Source: Rubrobacter_D sp963840835 (GTDB lineage Bacteria; Actinomycetota; Rubrobacteria; Rubrobacterales; Rubrobacteraceae). From it: DNA of 64,000 bases. This document shows positions 24,711-34,151 of this stretch, in pieces. The stretch spans positions 1-64,000 of the forward strand of contig CAWJAM010000004.1 in the NCBI GenBank assembly GCA_963840835.1. The letters run 5' to 3'. Under the pieces are notes generated by a model. That model saw only the letters and a program-made list of their open reading frames with translations, did not search any database and was not told where the DNA came from. How positions within the stretch are numbered: the first letter of the stretch is position 1; every line of letters starts with the position of its first letter. The position numbers and the translations under genes are program-made.

Positions 24711-24792
24711 GAGACCCGCTGGTGGTCTTCGGTCGCACGTAGAAATGTAGTGGCCGTGGGATGGTGTACGTCATCCTGAACAGGAGGGCAAG

Positions 24793-26101
24793 GTGGGGAT
24801 CACGGACGCCGGATACGGTATCAGGACCGAGGGTTCGCGTGGGATCCTCGAACGACTCGAACGTTCGATCCCTGGCGGCAGCACCCGCTCCCTCGCCTTT
24901 TTTCCTCCATACCCGCTGGTGATCTCCTCCGGCTCCGGCTGCCGCATCCGTGACGCTGACGGCAACGAGTTCATCGACCTCTTGAACAACTACACCGCCT
25001 CGATCCATGGCCACGCCGTGCCTGCCGTAAACAAGGCCATGGGCGAACAGGCCGCCCTGGGTACCGTGTTCCCGGCCCCCGGCGAGCCGCAGGCCGAGCT
25101 CGCCGAGCGGATCGTGGGCCGGGTGGCTTCGATGGAGAAGGTGCGCTTCGCGAACTCGGGCACGGAGGCCGTCATGATGGCCGTGCGTGGTGCCAGGGCC
25201 TTCACCGGAAGGGAGAAGGTAATAAAGGCCGAAGGCGGCTACAACGGCATGTGGGAGCAGGTGCCGATCTCCTGGCCGCAAGACCCGGACCCATATCGGG
25301 CCGCGATGCCCGGGGGGGTCCGCGGGCTCGTGCGCATGGTCGACTACAACGACGTGGCCCAGCTCGAGGCGGCGATGGAAGAGGAAGGCGAGGAGGTGGC
25401 GGCCATAATCCTCGAGCCGGTGACGGGGACGGGGGTCTTCGAAGGTACCCCGGAATACTTCGCGGCGGCCAGACGCCTCGCCGACGAGCATGGGACGCTC
25501 CTCATCTGCGACGAGGTAATAACCCTCAGGTTCGGCCTCGGCGGTTTTCAGGAAGTCCTTGAGCGTCCGTCCCGACCTGACGACGATGGGTAAGATCATC
25601 GGCGGCGGCCTCCCGGTCGGCGCCTTCGGCGGACGCTCGGACGTGATGGAGGTCTTCGATCCCCGCGCCCCACACCACCTCCACCACTCTGGAACGTTCA
25701 ACGGCAACCTCATGACCATGGCCGCGGGCAGCGTGACGCTGGATCTCCTCACGCAAAATGAGATAGAGCGCATCAACGCCCTCGGCGAACGCCTGGCCGA
25801 CGGGCTGCGCCGCTCCCTCGCAGAGAGGCTGGATCTCCAGGGCGTCGTGAACGCCTGCGGGTCTCTGGTGCACGTCAACTTCGGGACGGACGGCGAGGTC
25901 CGCAACTACTCCGATCTCAACCTGGACGACCCTGTGGCGGCCGCCTTCCACCTCGCCGCGCTCGAGGAGGGCGTCTACTTCGCCCCCCGCGGCTTCATGA
26001 ACACATCAACCGCTATGGACGAGCAGGTGGTTGACGACGCCCTGGAGGCCTGCTCCCGTGCGCTCGAGCGCGTGGTGCACTCACAAAAGGCCCCGAAGTA
26101 G
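24793..26101 (+). pseudogene. Class III aminotransferase (glutamate-1-semialdehyde-aminomutase-like), one-base frameshift
   Basis: A PLP-dependent enzyme of the class III group. Frame one encodes residues to DEVITLRFGLGGFQEVL, including PGGSTRS, ANSGTEAVMMAVRGARAFTG and the PLP aspartate in CDEV. At about 25550-25560 the frame slips by one base, and the next frame supplies SVRPDLTTMGKIIGGGLPVGAFGG, with the PLP-binding lysine, to the normal C-terminus. One surplus T in CCTTGAGC would explain the slip. All key residues survive, so it is either a recent pseudogene or a read error. The GTG start follows AGGAGGG. It begins the operon that continues with an M20 peptidase homologue and peptide transporter. 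Confidence 0.82.
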
Positions 26102-26294
26102 GGCGGCCAGCGGGCGTAGCTTCCCAGCCAGGCCGCTCGCCCGTGATTCGGGGGAGGGCTACAATGAGAGCCGCCGAAAGACGCGCCGACCGGGTGGGCT
26201 GGCACGCCTGCAGGAGGAGATCGTCCGTGGCAAAACCATTTGTTCGTGGCAACCGCGCCCGGTTTCTCAGGCCGGACCTTGGGAGCGTCCCGGC

Positions 26295-27683
26295 TTGAGG
26301 GGTGCAGTTCGAGACGCTCCGTGGACCCGCGCCTGGGACCAGATCGACCGCGATTTCGACGATCACCTGGAGGAGATCCGTCGCTTCTTGCGGTGCCCCA
26401 CCGTCTCCGCCTCGGACGACGACATGCACGCGGGCGCCGAATTTGTCGCGGCCCTGATCGAGGGCGCCGGCGGGACCGCCGAGATCATACCCACCGCCGG
26501 ACACCCCGCGGTACTCGGCCACATCGAAGGCGACGGCCCCACCCTCCTGCGCTACGGGATGTACGACGTGCAGCCCGCAGACGAGCCGGGCTGGACCTCG
26601 CCGCCTTTCGCCGCCGTTACGGCCGAGGTGTCCGGGGCGGGGCCCAGCATTGTGGCGCGGGGCGCGGCCAATTCCAAAGGCTCGCTCGCCTCTTTCTTGC
26701 TGGCGTTGGCCTCGGCCCGCCGGGTCTCCGAGTTGCCGGCGGAGATCGTGTTTCTCGTGGACGGCGAGGAGGAGCTGGGAAGTCCTGGCCTGCCGCAGGT
26801 GATGGCCGACCGGCGCGCCGACCTCGCCGCTGAGGCCGTCTTCGACACGGACCTGACCGCGGACAGGCGCGACGTGGCGGAGGTCTACCTCGGGTGCAAG
26901 GGCATCGTATCCTTCGTCCTGAGTTGCTCGGGCGGCGAGTGGGGCGGGCCGGTCGGCCGTGCACTCCACTCCAGCGAAGGGGCGGTGATCTCCTCCCCCG
27001 CCTGGTCGCTGACACAGGCCCTGGCCGCGCTGAAAAACGCCGCCGGACACAACGGCATCGGGCCGGCGACGGTGCCTCCGGAGGACCGAGAACTACTCGA
27101 CACCCTGGCACGTGGCTTCGATCCGGCCGCGCACCTGGAAGAATCGAACGCCCTGGCTTACCAGGGACCGGACGACGCGCGTTCGCTTCTCACGGCGCTC
27201 ATGTACGAGCCTGTCCTCAACTTGAACGGGTTTTCCGCCGGCAGCACCACGGGTAAGACGATCGTGCCTCACGAGGCCAGGGCCGCCCTCGACCTGCGGG
27301 TTCCCTTCGGGACGGACGTCGAGTCCGTGGTGGCCGGCATAGAACGCATCGTCGCGGAGGTATCCCCCGAGGTAGCTATGGAGGAGGTGCAGCTCTGTCC
27401 TCCCTCGCGAACCACTCCGAACTCGCCGGTCGCGCGGGCGATGGTGGAATCGCAGCGTGACGTGGGGCCGCCGCCGCAGGTCTGGCCCTCGGCCCCCTGG
27501 TGGGCGCCCTTCTACCTGTTCGAGCAGGTTCTCGGGCTGCCCTTCGCGTCCGGCGGGGCGGGGCACGCGGGACGCGCGCACGCCGCCGACGAGTACGCGA
27601 CCATCGCCGGCCTGAGGTCCCACATGCGCCAGTCCATAGCCTTCCTTCACCGCTTCGCCCGTGCCGCCGGAGCGGAAGGGTGA
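26295..27683 (+). CDS. M20-family metallopeptidase homologue with altered metal ligands
   Basis: About 462 residues of the M20 dipeptidase/deacetylase fold. Comparing the classic motifs: GHYDVQP reads YGMYDVQPAD (metal histidine replaced by methionine); RGxxDDKG reads ARGAANSKGS (bridging aspartate replaced); DGEEELGSPG is intact; FDTD and RAHAADE retain the later ligands. Two of five metal ligands are therefore changed, which suggests altered metal use or a non-canonical subfamily. The TTG at 26295 gives the normal family length, but a GTG at 26227 with a better ribosome site opens another frame that stops at 26298, so the start is uncertain. It is likely cotranscribed with the creatininase homologue. 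Confidence 0.75.
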   Translation: MRGAVRDAPWTRAWDQIDRDFDDHLEEIRRFLRCPTVSASDDDMHAGAEFVAALIEGAGGTAEIIPTAGHPAVLGHIEGDGPTLLRYGMYDVQPADEPGWTSPPFAAVTAEVSGAGPSIVARGAANSKGSLASFLLALASARRVSELPAEIVFLVDGEEELGSPGLPQVMADRRADLAAEAVFDTDLTADRRDVAEVYLGCKGIVSFVLSCSGGEWGGPVGRALHSSEGAVISSPAWSLTQALAALKNAAGHNGIGPATVPPEDRELLDTLARGFDPAAHLEESNALAYQGPDDARSLLTALMYEPVLNLNGFSAGSTTGKTIVPHEARAALDLRVPFGTDVESVVAGIERIVAEVSPEVAMEEVQLCPPSRTTPNSPVARAMVESQRDVGPPPQVWPSAPWWAPFYLFEQVLGLPFASGGAGHAGRAHAADEYATIAGLRSHMRQSIAFLHRFARAAGAEG

Positions 27684-27704
27684 GGCCACGAGAGGAGGTA
27701 CGGG

Positions 27705-28508
27705 GTGTGGGCTGAGCCTTTGGAGTTCGGCAAGCTGACGTGGCCCGAGGTGGCGCGGGCGGCGGGTGAGGGGCGCGTGCCAATAGTGCCGGTAGGGACG
27801 CTGGAGGACCACGGATACCACCTGCCGATCGACACGGACGTGACGCTCGTCGAGGCGGTGTGCCGGGGCGCCGCGGAGCGTCTACCTTCAGAAACAGTGC
27901 TCTTGCCGCCCATCGTGCACGGTTACTCGCCGCACCACATGGACTTTCCTGGCACTATCTCGATCCGGTGGGACACCTTCTGCCGCTACTGCACGGACGT
28001 CGCCCTTTCGCTGGTTCGCCACGGCTTCCGTCGGGTCCTGATGGTGAACGGCCACGGCTCGAACCAGAACCTTGTCGAGACCGCGGCGCGCCTTGCGATG
28101 GTGGAGCAGCCAGGATCGCTCGTCGCCGCCAGCTTCTACCTGGTATCTGAGAAGAGCGCGGCGGTGATCGAAGATGTGCGCGACTCGGGTCGGGGCGGCA
28201 TGGCCCACGCCTGTGAGCTGGAGACCTCGATATATTTGCACCTCCATCCCGAGGCCGTGGACATGTCGAAGGCAATCGACGAGCACGGCTACGCCGAGAC
28301 CGAGCACGCCTGGATGGACTGGTCCGACGGGCCACTCAAAGTGATGCCGTGGTGGTCTTCGTTCTCGGAGTCGGGCGTCCAGGGGGACGCCAGCAAGGCG
28401 ACCGCGGCGAAGGGCGAGACGCTCTTCAGGGCGGCCACCGAAGAGATCGCCTCCTACGTCGGGGAGCTGCGGAGCATGCCGATTCCCAAGAGAAAGGACC
28501 ATCACTGA
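27705..28508 (+). CDS. Creatininase-family amidohydrolase
   Basis: A 267-residue member of the creatininase/MftE/FAPy-deformylase family. The metal-binding EDH in GTLEDHGYHLPIDTD, the NGHGSNQN motif and the HACELETS segment with the catalytic glutamate are present. The family hydrolyses cyclic amides, formamidopyrimidines or processes peptides. The GTG start has a GAGGAGG site. Its TGA overlaps the ATG of the LD-carboxypeptidase gene, so the two are translationally coupled. A role in dismantling an imported amide is inferred. Confidence 0.85.
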   Translation: MWAEPLEFGKLTWPEVARAAGEGRVPIVPVGTLEDHGYHLPIDTDVTLVEAVCRGAAERLPSETVLLPPIVHGYSPHHMDFPGTISIRWDTFCRYCTDVALSLVRHGFRRVLMVNGHGSNQNLVETAARLAMVEQPGSLVAASFYLVSEKSAAVIEDVRDSGRGGMAHACELETSIYLHLHPEAVDMSKAIDEHGYAETEHAWMDWSDGPLKVMPWWSSFSESGVQGDASKATAAKGETLFRAATEEIASYVGELRSMPIPKRKDHH

Positions 28509-29458
28509 TGCTCAAGGGCCACGTCCTGCGTCCCGGCGGTACGATCGGGGTTCCCGCTCCGGCGAGCCCTTACCACAACCGCAGCGAGGTGCTGCGCGGG
28601 GTCGAGTGGTGGGAGAGCAAGGGGTACAGGGTGAAACTCGGCCGCAACGTTTACTCCCGCGACGCCTACGTGGCAGGCTCCCCCGAGGGCCGGGCAGAGG
28701 ACCTGATGGAGATGTTCACCGACGACGAGGTGGACGTGGTGCACTGCTTTCAGGGTGGGTACGGCTCCGCCCAGACAATCGAGCACCTCGACTTCGACGC
28801 CATCGGGGCGAACCCCAAACCGTTCATCGGCTACTCGGACATCACCGCGCTGCACACCGCCCTGCGCCACTACACTGAGCTGGTCACCTTCTACGGCCCT
28901 GGCCTCGCAGGCGTCAACGACAGGGAGACCAAGCCCTTCACCCGGGAGAGGCTGCTAAAGGCGCTTACGTCCGCGGGGCCGCTCGGCGAGGTGCCGCGTG
29001 ACCCGAAAAACCCGTACATAAGGTCTTTCGGGGGCGGGTCGGTGACGGCGCCGATGGTGGGCGGGTGCCTGTGGCTCTTGTGCCAGGCCATAGGGACGCC
29101 GTGGCAGCCCGACCTCGCAGGCAAGATCTTCTTTTTCGAGGACGTGGAGGCGCCGCCCTGGTTTATCGACGGGTTCCTGAACCAGATGCGCCAGGCCGGG
29201 ATGCTGGACGGGGTCGTCGGGGTGGTCGTCGGCGAACTGGAAAAGTGCGACTGGCGCGAGGAGTACCCGGAGTGGCCGCAGACGCTCTCCATCGAGGACG
29301 TGCTGGAGCGCTACATCGAGCCGTTGGGTGTCCCGGCCCTCTACGGCTACCCACTCGGTCACGGCGAGCGCCTCTGCACCATCCCCCTCGGCGTCTCGGT
29401 GGTGTTGAACGGGGATGATAGAACCCTTACAATCCAGGAGCCTGCCTTACTGGAATAA
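28508..29458 (+). CDS. LD-carboxypeptidase family protein (peptidase S66)
   Basis: A 316-residue serine peptidase homologue of LdcA, which trims the terminal D-alanine of murein tetrapeptides, and of MccF, which cleaves microcin-type acyl-sulfamates. The nucleophile is Ser110 in IGYSDITAL, the glutamate is in FFEDVEAPPW, and the histidine is in YPLGHGERL, so the Ser-Glu-His triad is complete. The ATG overlaps the upstream stop (TGATG). Its place beside peptide-uptake genes suggests peptidoglycan recycling or detoxification of a peptide antibiotic. Confidence 0.85.
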   Translation: MLKGHVLRPGGTIGVPAPASPYHNRSEVLRGVEWWESKGYRVKLGRNVYSRDAYVAGSPEGRAEDLMEMFTDDEVDVVHCFQGGYGSAQTIEHLDFDAIGANPKPFIGYSDITALHTALRHYTELVTFYGPGLAGVNDRETKPFTRERLLKALTSAGPLGEVPRDPKNPYIRSFGGGSVTAPMVGGCLWLLCQAIGTPWQPDLAGKIFFFEDVEAPPWFIDGFLNQMRQAGMLDGVVGVVVGELEKCDWREEYPEWPQTLSIEDVLERYIEPLGVPALYGYPLGHGERLCTIPLGVSVVLNGDDRTLTIQEPALLE

Positions 29459-29492
29459 GTTCAGCGTTGCTGGAATCAGGGGAAAGGGGAAT

Positions 29493-31295
29493 ATGCGAAA
29501 GATCGCTGCGGTCGCGGTGTTGGTGGCCCTCATCTCCATGCTGACCGGTGCCGCGGGCGCCGGCGCGCAGGGTTCATCCGGGAAGGACGAGAAGCTCGTC
29601 TTGCGCATCGGGGACACCAACGACATCGACGGGTTCAACCCGTTCAAGCTCGTGGAGGTTCCTTCTTTCGAGGTCATGGACCTCACCTACGACCTGTTGG
29701 TCGACTTCTCCCCCAAGGACTCTAGCCCGGTGCCTGGCCTGGCCGACTCGTGGGAGCACTCCAAAGACGGCCTTACATGGACCTTCCACCTCAACAAGGA
29801 CGCAAGGTGGCAGGACGGCAAGCCGGTGACCTCCGAGGACGTGGCGTACACGTTCAATCGTATTTTGGAAGAGGAGCAGGGCCTGTACATCGACTACGTC
29901 AAGCAGATCGACAAGATCGAGACGCCCGACAAGCACACCGTGGTCTTTACGACCAAGGAACCCTCGGTCCAGATGCTCTCCATGTACGTGTACATTCTGC
30001 CCAAGCACATCTGGGAGAAGGTACCCGCCGACGAGACCAAGACCTTCCCGAACCAGCCGGCCATCGGGTCTGGACCGTTCCAGGCCGTGGAGTGGAAAAA
30101 AGGCCAGTACGCGCGGCTGAAGGTCAACCCCGACTATTTTCGGGGTCGTCCGAAGCTCGATGAGATCATCTTCCAGTTCTACGACAACGACGACACGATG
30201 GTCCAGGCGCTCAAGAACGGCGACGTCGATTTCATCACGGAGATGCCCATCAACCTGTTCAAGTCCCTCGAGAACGAGGAGGGGATAGCAACCAACTCGG
30301 CCCCCGACCCTGGCTTCAGCGAGCTAGGCTTCAACCTCTACGAGCCGACCCCCGAGCTGATAAAGGAGTTCGACGCCCCGAAGACGAGTACCGGCAACCC
30401 GGCACTGCTCGACGCCAGGGTGCGGGAGGCTATCAACTGGGCCATCGACGAAGACGCGCTCACCGAGAAGGTTTTGCAGGGCGAGGGCGTCCCCGGCACC
30501 ACGCTCGTCCCCCCGGTGCTCGCCAAGTACCACCTCGAGCTGAACGAATCCGAGGTGCAGGGCTTCGACATAAATCGGTCCAAACAGTTGCTGGAGCAGG
30601 CCGGGTGGAAGGACACCGACGGCAACGGCATCGTGGACAAGAACGGCGAGGATCTGACGCTACGTTTGTTCGTGCGCTCGGAGAACAAAGACTCGATAAC
30701 AGAGGGCCAGTATATCGAGGGCTGGTTCGAGGAGGCCGGCATCGGGCTGGAGACCAAGGCCATGGGCGACACGGCGCTCACCGATGCCATCTACGCGGCC
30801 GACTACGACATGTTCACCTGGGGCTGGAGCTCCGACGCCGATCCCGACTTCATCCTATCTGTCCTGACCTGCGACCAGATCATGGGCTGGTCCGATACTT
30901 TCTGGTGCAACCAGGACTACTCGCGGATGTACGGGGAGCAGAAGGAGCAACTCGACCTCGATGAGCGGGCGAATACCATCAAGGAGATGCAGCGCATCGC
31001 CTACGAGGACAACCCCTACATCATCTTCTACTACGACAACCAGTTCGAGGCCTGGCGCACGGATAAGTTCAAGGGCTGGACCAAGACTCCGACCACCGCG
31101 GACCCCGGCCAGATCATCTACACCTTCTCCAACGAAGGGTACCTGAACCTGAAGCCGGTCAGCTCCAGGGAGGCCACCGGTACCGCGGGCGGTACCTCAC
31201 CGCTCCTCTACCTCGGGTTTGTGCTCGTAGGAGCGCTCATCGCCGCGGTGTTCATCGTGCTCATCCGGAGGAGGAGCGCGGAGGACAGGGCCTGA
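29493..31295 (+). CDS. Oligopeptide ABC transporter substrate-binding protein, C-terminally membrane anchored
   Basis: A 600-residue family-5 solute-binding protein. An N-terminal signal helix (MRKIAAVAVLVALISML) ends in AGAGAQG with no lipobox cysteine. The binding domain carries VPGLADSWEHSKDGLTWTFHL and WQDGKPVTSEDV, and the calcium-loop-like DTDGNGIVDKNG. Instead of an N-terminal lipid anchor, a C-terminal helix (LLYLGFVLVGALIAAVFIVLI) followed by RRRSAEDRA anchors it. The ATG has a GGAAAGGGGA site. The stop overlaps the permease start. Confidence 0.86.
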   Translation: MRKIAAVAVLVALISMLTGAAGAGAQGSSGKDEKLVLRIGDTNDIDGFNPFKLVEVPSFEVMDLTYDLLVDFSPKDSSPVPGLADSWEHSKDGLTWTFHLNKDARWQDGKPVTSEDVAYTFNRILEEEQGLYIDYVKQIDKIETPDKHTVVFTTKEPSVQMLSMYVYILPKHIWEKVPADETKTFPNQPAIGSGPFQAVEWKKGQYARLKVNPDYFRGRPKLDEIIFQFYDNDDTMVQALKNGDVDFITEMPINLFKSLENEEGIATNSAPDPGFSELGFNLYEPTPELIKEFDAPKTSTGNPALLDARVREAINWAIDEDALTEKVLQGEGVPGTTLVPPVLAKYHLELNESEVQGFDINRSKQLLEQAGWKDTDGNGIVDKNGEDLTLRLFVRSENKDSITEGQYIEGWFEEAGIGLETKAMGDTALTDAIYAADYDMFTWGWSSDADPDFILSVLTCDQIMGWSDTFWCNQDYSRMYGEQKEQLDLDERANTIKEMQRIAYEDNPYIIFYYDNQFEAWRTDKFKGWTKTPTTADPGQIIYTFSNEGYLNLKPVSSREATGTAGGTSPLLYLGFVLVGALIAAVFIVLIRRRSAEDRA

Positions 31296-32269
31296 GCCGC
31301 GCGCGCTACGTAGCGGGCAAGCTGTTGGGGGCTGTTGGCACCCTGTTCTTCGTGCTGGTCCTGAACTTCTTTCTGTTCCGCATCCTGCCAGGGGACCCCG
31401 CGCGCACGCTCACCAGGCTGCAGCGCTCGTCTCCTTCCACCATCGAGGCGGTCAAGAAGGAGCTCGGGCTCGACCGGCCGCTCCCCGTCCAGTTCTTCGA
31501 CTACCTCGGCGACACCGCCCGCGGGGAGCTCGGCATCTCCTACGTCTTTTCCCGTCCCGTCTCCGAGGTTATCGCGGGCGCCATCTGGCCGACCATTCTG
31601 CTGGTCGGGGTAGCCACCATCGGGGCGACGGTGATAGGCACGCTCATAGGCATCTGGGGCGCGTGGCGCAGGGGTAGCGCCATCGACACGACCACTTTAG
31701 GCTTCGGTCTCGTCACCTACGCCATGCCCGAGTTCTGGCTGGGGATGCTCTTGATCCTGTTGTTCGCGGTCGCCCTGGGATGGTTCCCGACCTCGTTCAT
31801 GACCACCCCCGGTCTGGTAGACGCCTCCGCGGGCGCGCAACTGGTGGACACGCTGGAGCACCTGTTCTTGCCGGCGCTCACGCTGGTGCTCGCGCTCCTT
31901 GGAGAGTACGCCCTGATCATGCGCTCCAGCGTGATCGAAGCGATGAACGAAGACTACGTCACCACGGCCCGCGCCAAAGGAATGCGCGAAGCCCTGGTGC
32001 TGCGCAAGCACGTCGTCCCCAACGCCCTGCTGCCGGTCGTCACGCTCGCCGCCCTGAACATCGGCTTCATCGTCTCCGGCACCATCACCGTCGAAACCGT
32101 CTTCTCGTGGCCAGGTCTGGGACAGCTCACGTTCCGGGCCATCAACGGAGGACCAGATTATCCGCTGTTGCAGGGCCTGTTCTTGATGTTCTCGGCCGCG
32201 GTGATCTTCGCCAACCTCGCCGCAGACCTGCTGCTCGGGCTGCTCGACCCCAGGATCGGACGGGCGTGA
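31292..32269 (+). CDS. Peptide ABC transporter permease (DppB-like)
   Basis: A 325-residue inner-membrane permease. The family N-terminus (RYVAGKLLGAVGTLFFVLVLNFFLFRILPGDPA) requires translation from upstream of the TTG at 31325. The only near-start codon there is a CTG at 31292 that overlaps the TGA of the binding-protein gene and has a GGAGGACAGGG site before it. The EAA motif reads NEDYVTTARAKGMRE, and about six membrane helices are visible. If CTG is not used, a TTG start would remove 11 residues of the first helix. Confidence 0.82.
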   Translation: MSRARYVAGKLLGAVGTLFFVLVLNFFLFRILPGDPARTLTRLQRSSPSTIEAVKKELGLDRPLPVQFFDYLGDTARGELGISYVFSRPVSEVIAGAIWPTILLVGVATIGATVIGTLIGIWGAWRRGSAIDTTTLGFGLVTYAMPEFWLGMLLILLFAVALGWFPTSFMTTPGLVDASAGAQLVDTLEHLFLPALTLVLALLGEYALIMRSSVIEAMNEDYVTTARAKGMREALVLRKHVVPNALLPVVTLAALNIGFIVSGTITVETVFSWPGLGQLTFRAINGGPDYPLLQGLFLMFSAAVIFANLAADLLLGLLDPRIGRA

Positions 32270-33183
32270 GCGCCCGGGCCACGCCCGAAGTGGTACGCAA
32301 TGGACGGGCCGTGCGGCGGGCGCGCAGGGTCAAGGCGCTCAGGTCGTCTGCGGGGCTCTTCGTCCGCAACAAGATGGGGGTTGCGGGGCTGGCGATCCTC
32401 GTCGTGTTCGTCCTCATGGCCGTGTTCGCCGACGTGCTCGCCCCCGAGGCCCGCCTCTCGGTGACCAACGCGCCAGGCACGCCGCTCGAGCCACCGTCGG
32501 CGCGGTTCTGGCTCGGCACCGACGAGTTCGGTCGGTCGGTGCTGGATCTGGTCATACAAGGCTCCCAGATTTCACTGCTCGTCGGATTCCTCGCCACCGG
32601 TATCTCCATGCTGATCGGTTCTCTCATCGGGATATCGGCCGGCTTTCTCGGCGGTTGGGTAGACGTGATCCTGATGCGCTTCACCGACTGGTTTTTGGTG
32701 ATCCCGTTCTTGCCCCTGGCCATCGTGCTAGCCGCCATCCTGGGCCGAAGCCTGTTCGTGATCGCGTTCGTTATAGGGGTCACGACCTGGCCGGCCACAG
32801 CCCGCGTGGTACGGGCCCAGGTCCTGACCCTCAAGGAACGCTCTTACGTGGAGCGCGCCCGAGCCCTGGGCGCCGGAAACAGCCAGATCGTCGGCCGCCA
32901 CATCCTCCCCAATGTTTTCCCCCTGATCTTCGCCAACACCATACTGGTAGTGGCCGTCGCCATCCTTACCGAGACCACGCTGTCCTTCCTCGGACTGGGA
33001 GATCCCTTCAGCATCTCCTGGGGCAGCATCCTCGAGTCGGCCTTCGCGGAGGGCGCCATCTCGCTCGGCGCCTGGTGGTACCTGGTCCCACCAGGACTGT
33101 GCATCGTTCTCGTGGTGCTCGGCTTCACCATGTGCGGCTACGCCTTCGACGAGATCCTCGACCCCAGGCTGCGAAAACGATGA
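32266..33183 (+). CDS. Peptide ABC transporter permease (DppC-like)
   Basis: A 305-residue permease paired with the DppB-like protein. The basic N-terminus (GRAVRRARRVKALR) precedes a first helix (GVAGLAILVVFVLMAVFADVLAP), the family motif FWLGTDEFGRSVLDLVIQGSQ, and the EAA loop (RSYVERARALGAGNSQIVGRHILPN) that contacts the ATPases. The GTG overlaps the upstream stop (GTGA). It is the fourth cistron in a tightly coupled set. Confidence 0.88.
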   Translation: MSARATPEVVRNGRAVRRARRVKALRSSAGLFVRNKMGVAGLAILVVFVLMAVFADVLAPEARLSVTNAPGTPLEPPSARFWLGTDEFGRSVLDLVIQGSQISLLVGFLATGISMLIGSLIGISAGFLGGWVDVILMRFTDWFLVIPFLPLAIVLAAILGRSLFVIAFVIGVTTWPATARVVRAQVLTLKERSYVERARALGAGNSQIVGRHILPNVFPLIFANTILVVAVAILTETTLSFLGLGDPFSISWGSILESAFAEGAISLGAWWYLVPPGLCIVLVVLGFTMCGYAFDEILDPRLRKR

Positions 33184-34151
33184 ACGGGACGTTGCTCGAC
33201 TTAAAGAACCTGCGCGTCCTGTACGAGGTTCGCGGCAAGAAGGCCCCGGCGGTCGATGGCGTTGACCTCTCGCTCGGGGCGGGAGATGCCCTCGGGCTCG
33301 CGGGGGAGTCGGGGTGCGGCAAGAGCACGCTCGCGCTCGCGTGTCTCGGGCTGCTTCCGAGCAATGCGACGGTCGAGGGTTCGATCCGGTTTCGGGACAC
33401 GGAGGTGATCGGGGCCAAGCCCGGACGGCTCAGGGCGTTGCGGTGGGCGGGGATCTCCATGGTCTTCCAGGGGGCGATGAACGCCTTTAATCCGGTCAAA
33501 CGGGTGGGGGACCAGGTGGTGGAGGCGATACTGCTTCACGAGGACGTCACAAGAAGCGAGGCCCGCCGCAGGATGGAGGACCTCTTCGAGCACGTTGGCA
33601 TCGCGCCGCGCAGGGCGGGGGATTATCCGCACGAGTTTTCGGGCGGGATGCGCCAGCGGGTCATGATCGCCATGGCCCTCGCGTGTAACCCTCCGCTGGT
33701 GATCGCCGACGAGCCGACGACGGCGCTGGACGTCATGATACAGGCCCAGATCCTCAACCTCCTCGCAAAGCTCCGCGAAGAGAGGAACATCGCCCTGATC
33801 GTCATAACGCACGACCTCTCCGTCCTCGCCCAAGTCGCCGACCGGGTGGCCGTCATGTACGCCGGACGCATCGTCGAGGAAGGCTCCGCCTCTGAACTAC
33901 TGACGACGCCCCGCCACCCCTACACGAAGTCCCTGGTCGGCGCCTTCCCCGTCGTCGGAGACCCGGCTTCCCGCGGCGTCCCCGTGGGCCTGCCGGGCGA
34001 CCCGCCCGACCCCGCCGCCAGGCCAACGGGATGCGCCTTCCACCCCCGCTGCCCCAAAGCCTTCGAGCCCTGCAACAGCGTAGACCCGGTGCTGGAACAG
34101 TATGGCTCGCGCCTGGCCGCCTGCCACCTCGTCGCCGGGGAGGAAGCTTGA
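33180..34151 (+). CDS. Peptide ABC transporter ATP-binding protein (DppD-like)
   Basis: A 323-residue ATPase. Walker A is GESGCGKST, the Q-loop is MVFQGAMNAFNP, the signature reads FSGGMRQRVMIAMAL, Walker B is LVIADEPTTALD, and the switch histidine is in ITHDLS. The C-terminal oligopeptide-transporter extension carries the cysteine motif CAFHPRCPKAFEPC, which may bind an iron-sulfur cluster as in other DppD/OppD proteins. The ATG overlaps the upstream stop (ATGA). Confidence 0.9.
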   Translation: MNGTLLDLKNLRVLYEVRGKKAPAVDGVDLSLGAGDALGLAGESGCGKSTLALACLGLLPSNATVEGSIRFRDTEVIGAKPGRLRALRWAGISMVFQGAMNAFNPVKRVGDQVVEAILLHEDVTRSEARRRMEDLFEHVGIAPRRAGDYPHEFSGGMRQRVMIAMALACNPPLVIADEPTTALDVMIQAQILNLLAKLREERNIALIVITHDLSVLAQVADRVAVMYAGRIVEEGSASELLTTPRHPYTKSLVGAFPVVGDPASRGVPVGLPGDPPDPAARPTGCAFHPRCPKAFEPCNSVDPVLEQYGSRLAACHLVAGEEA

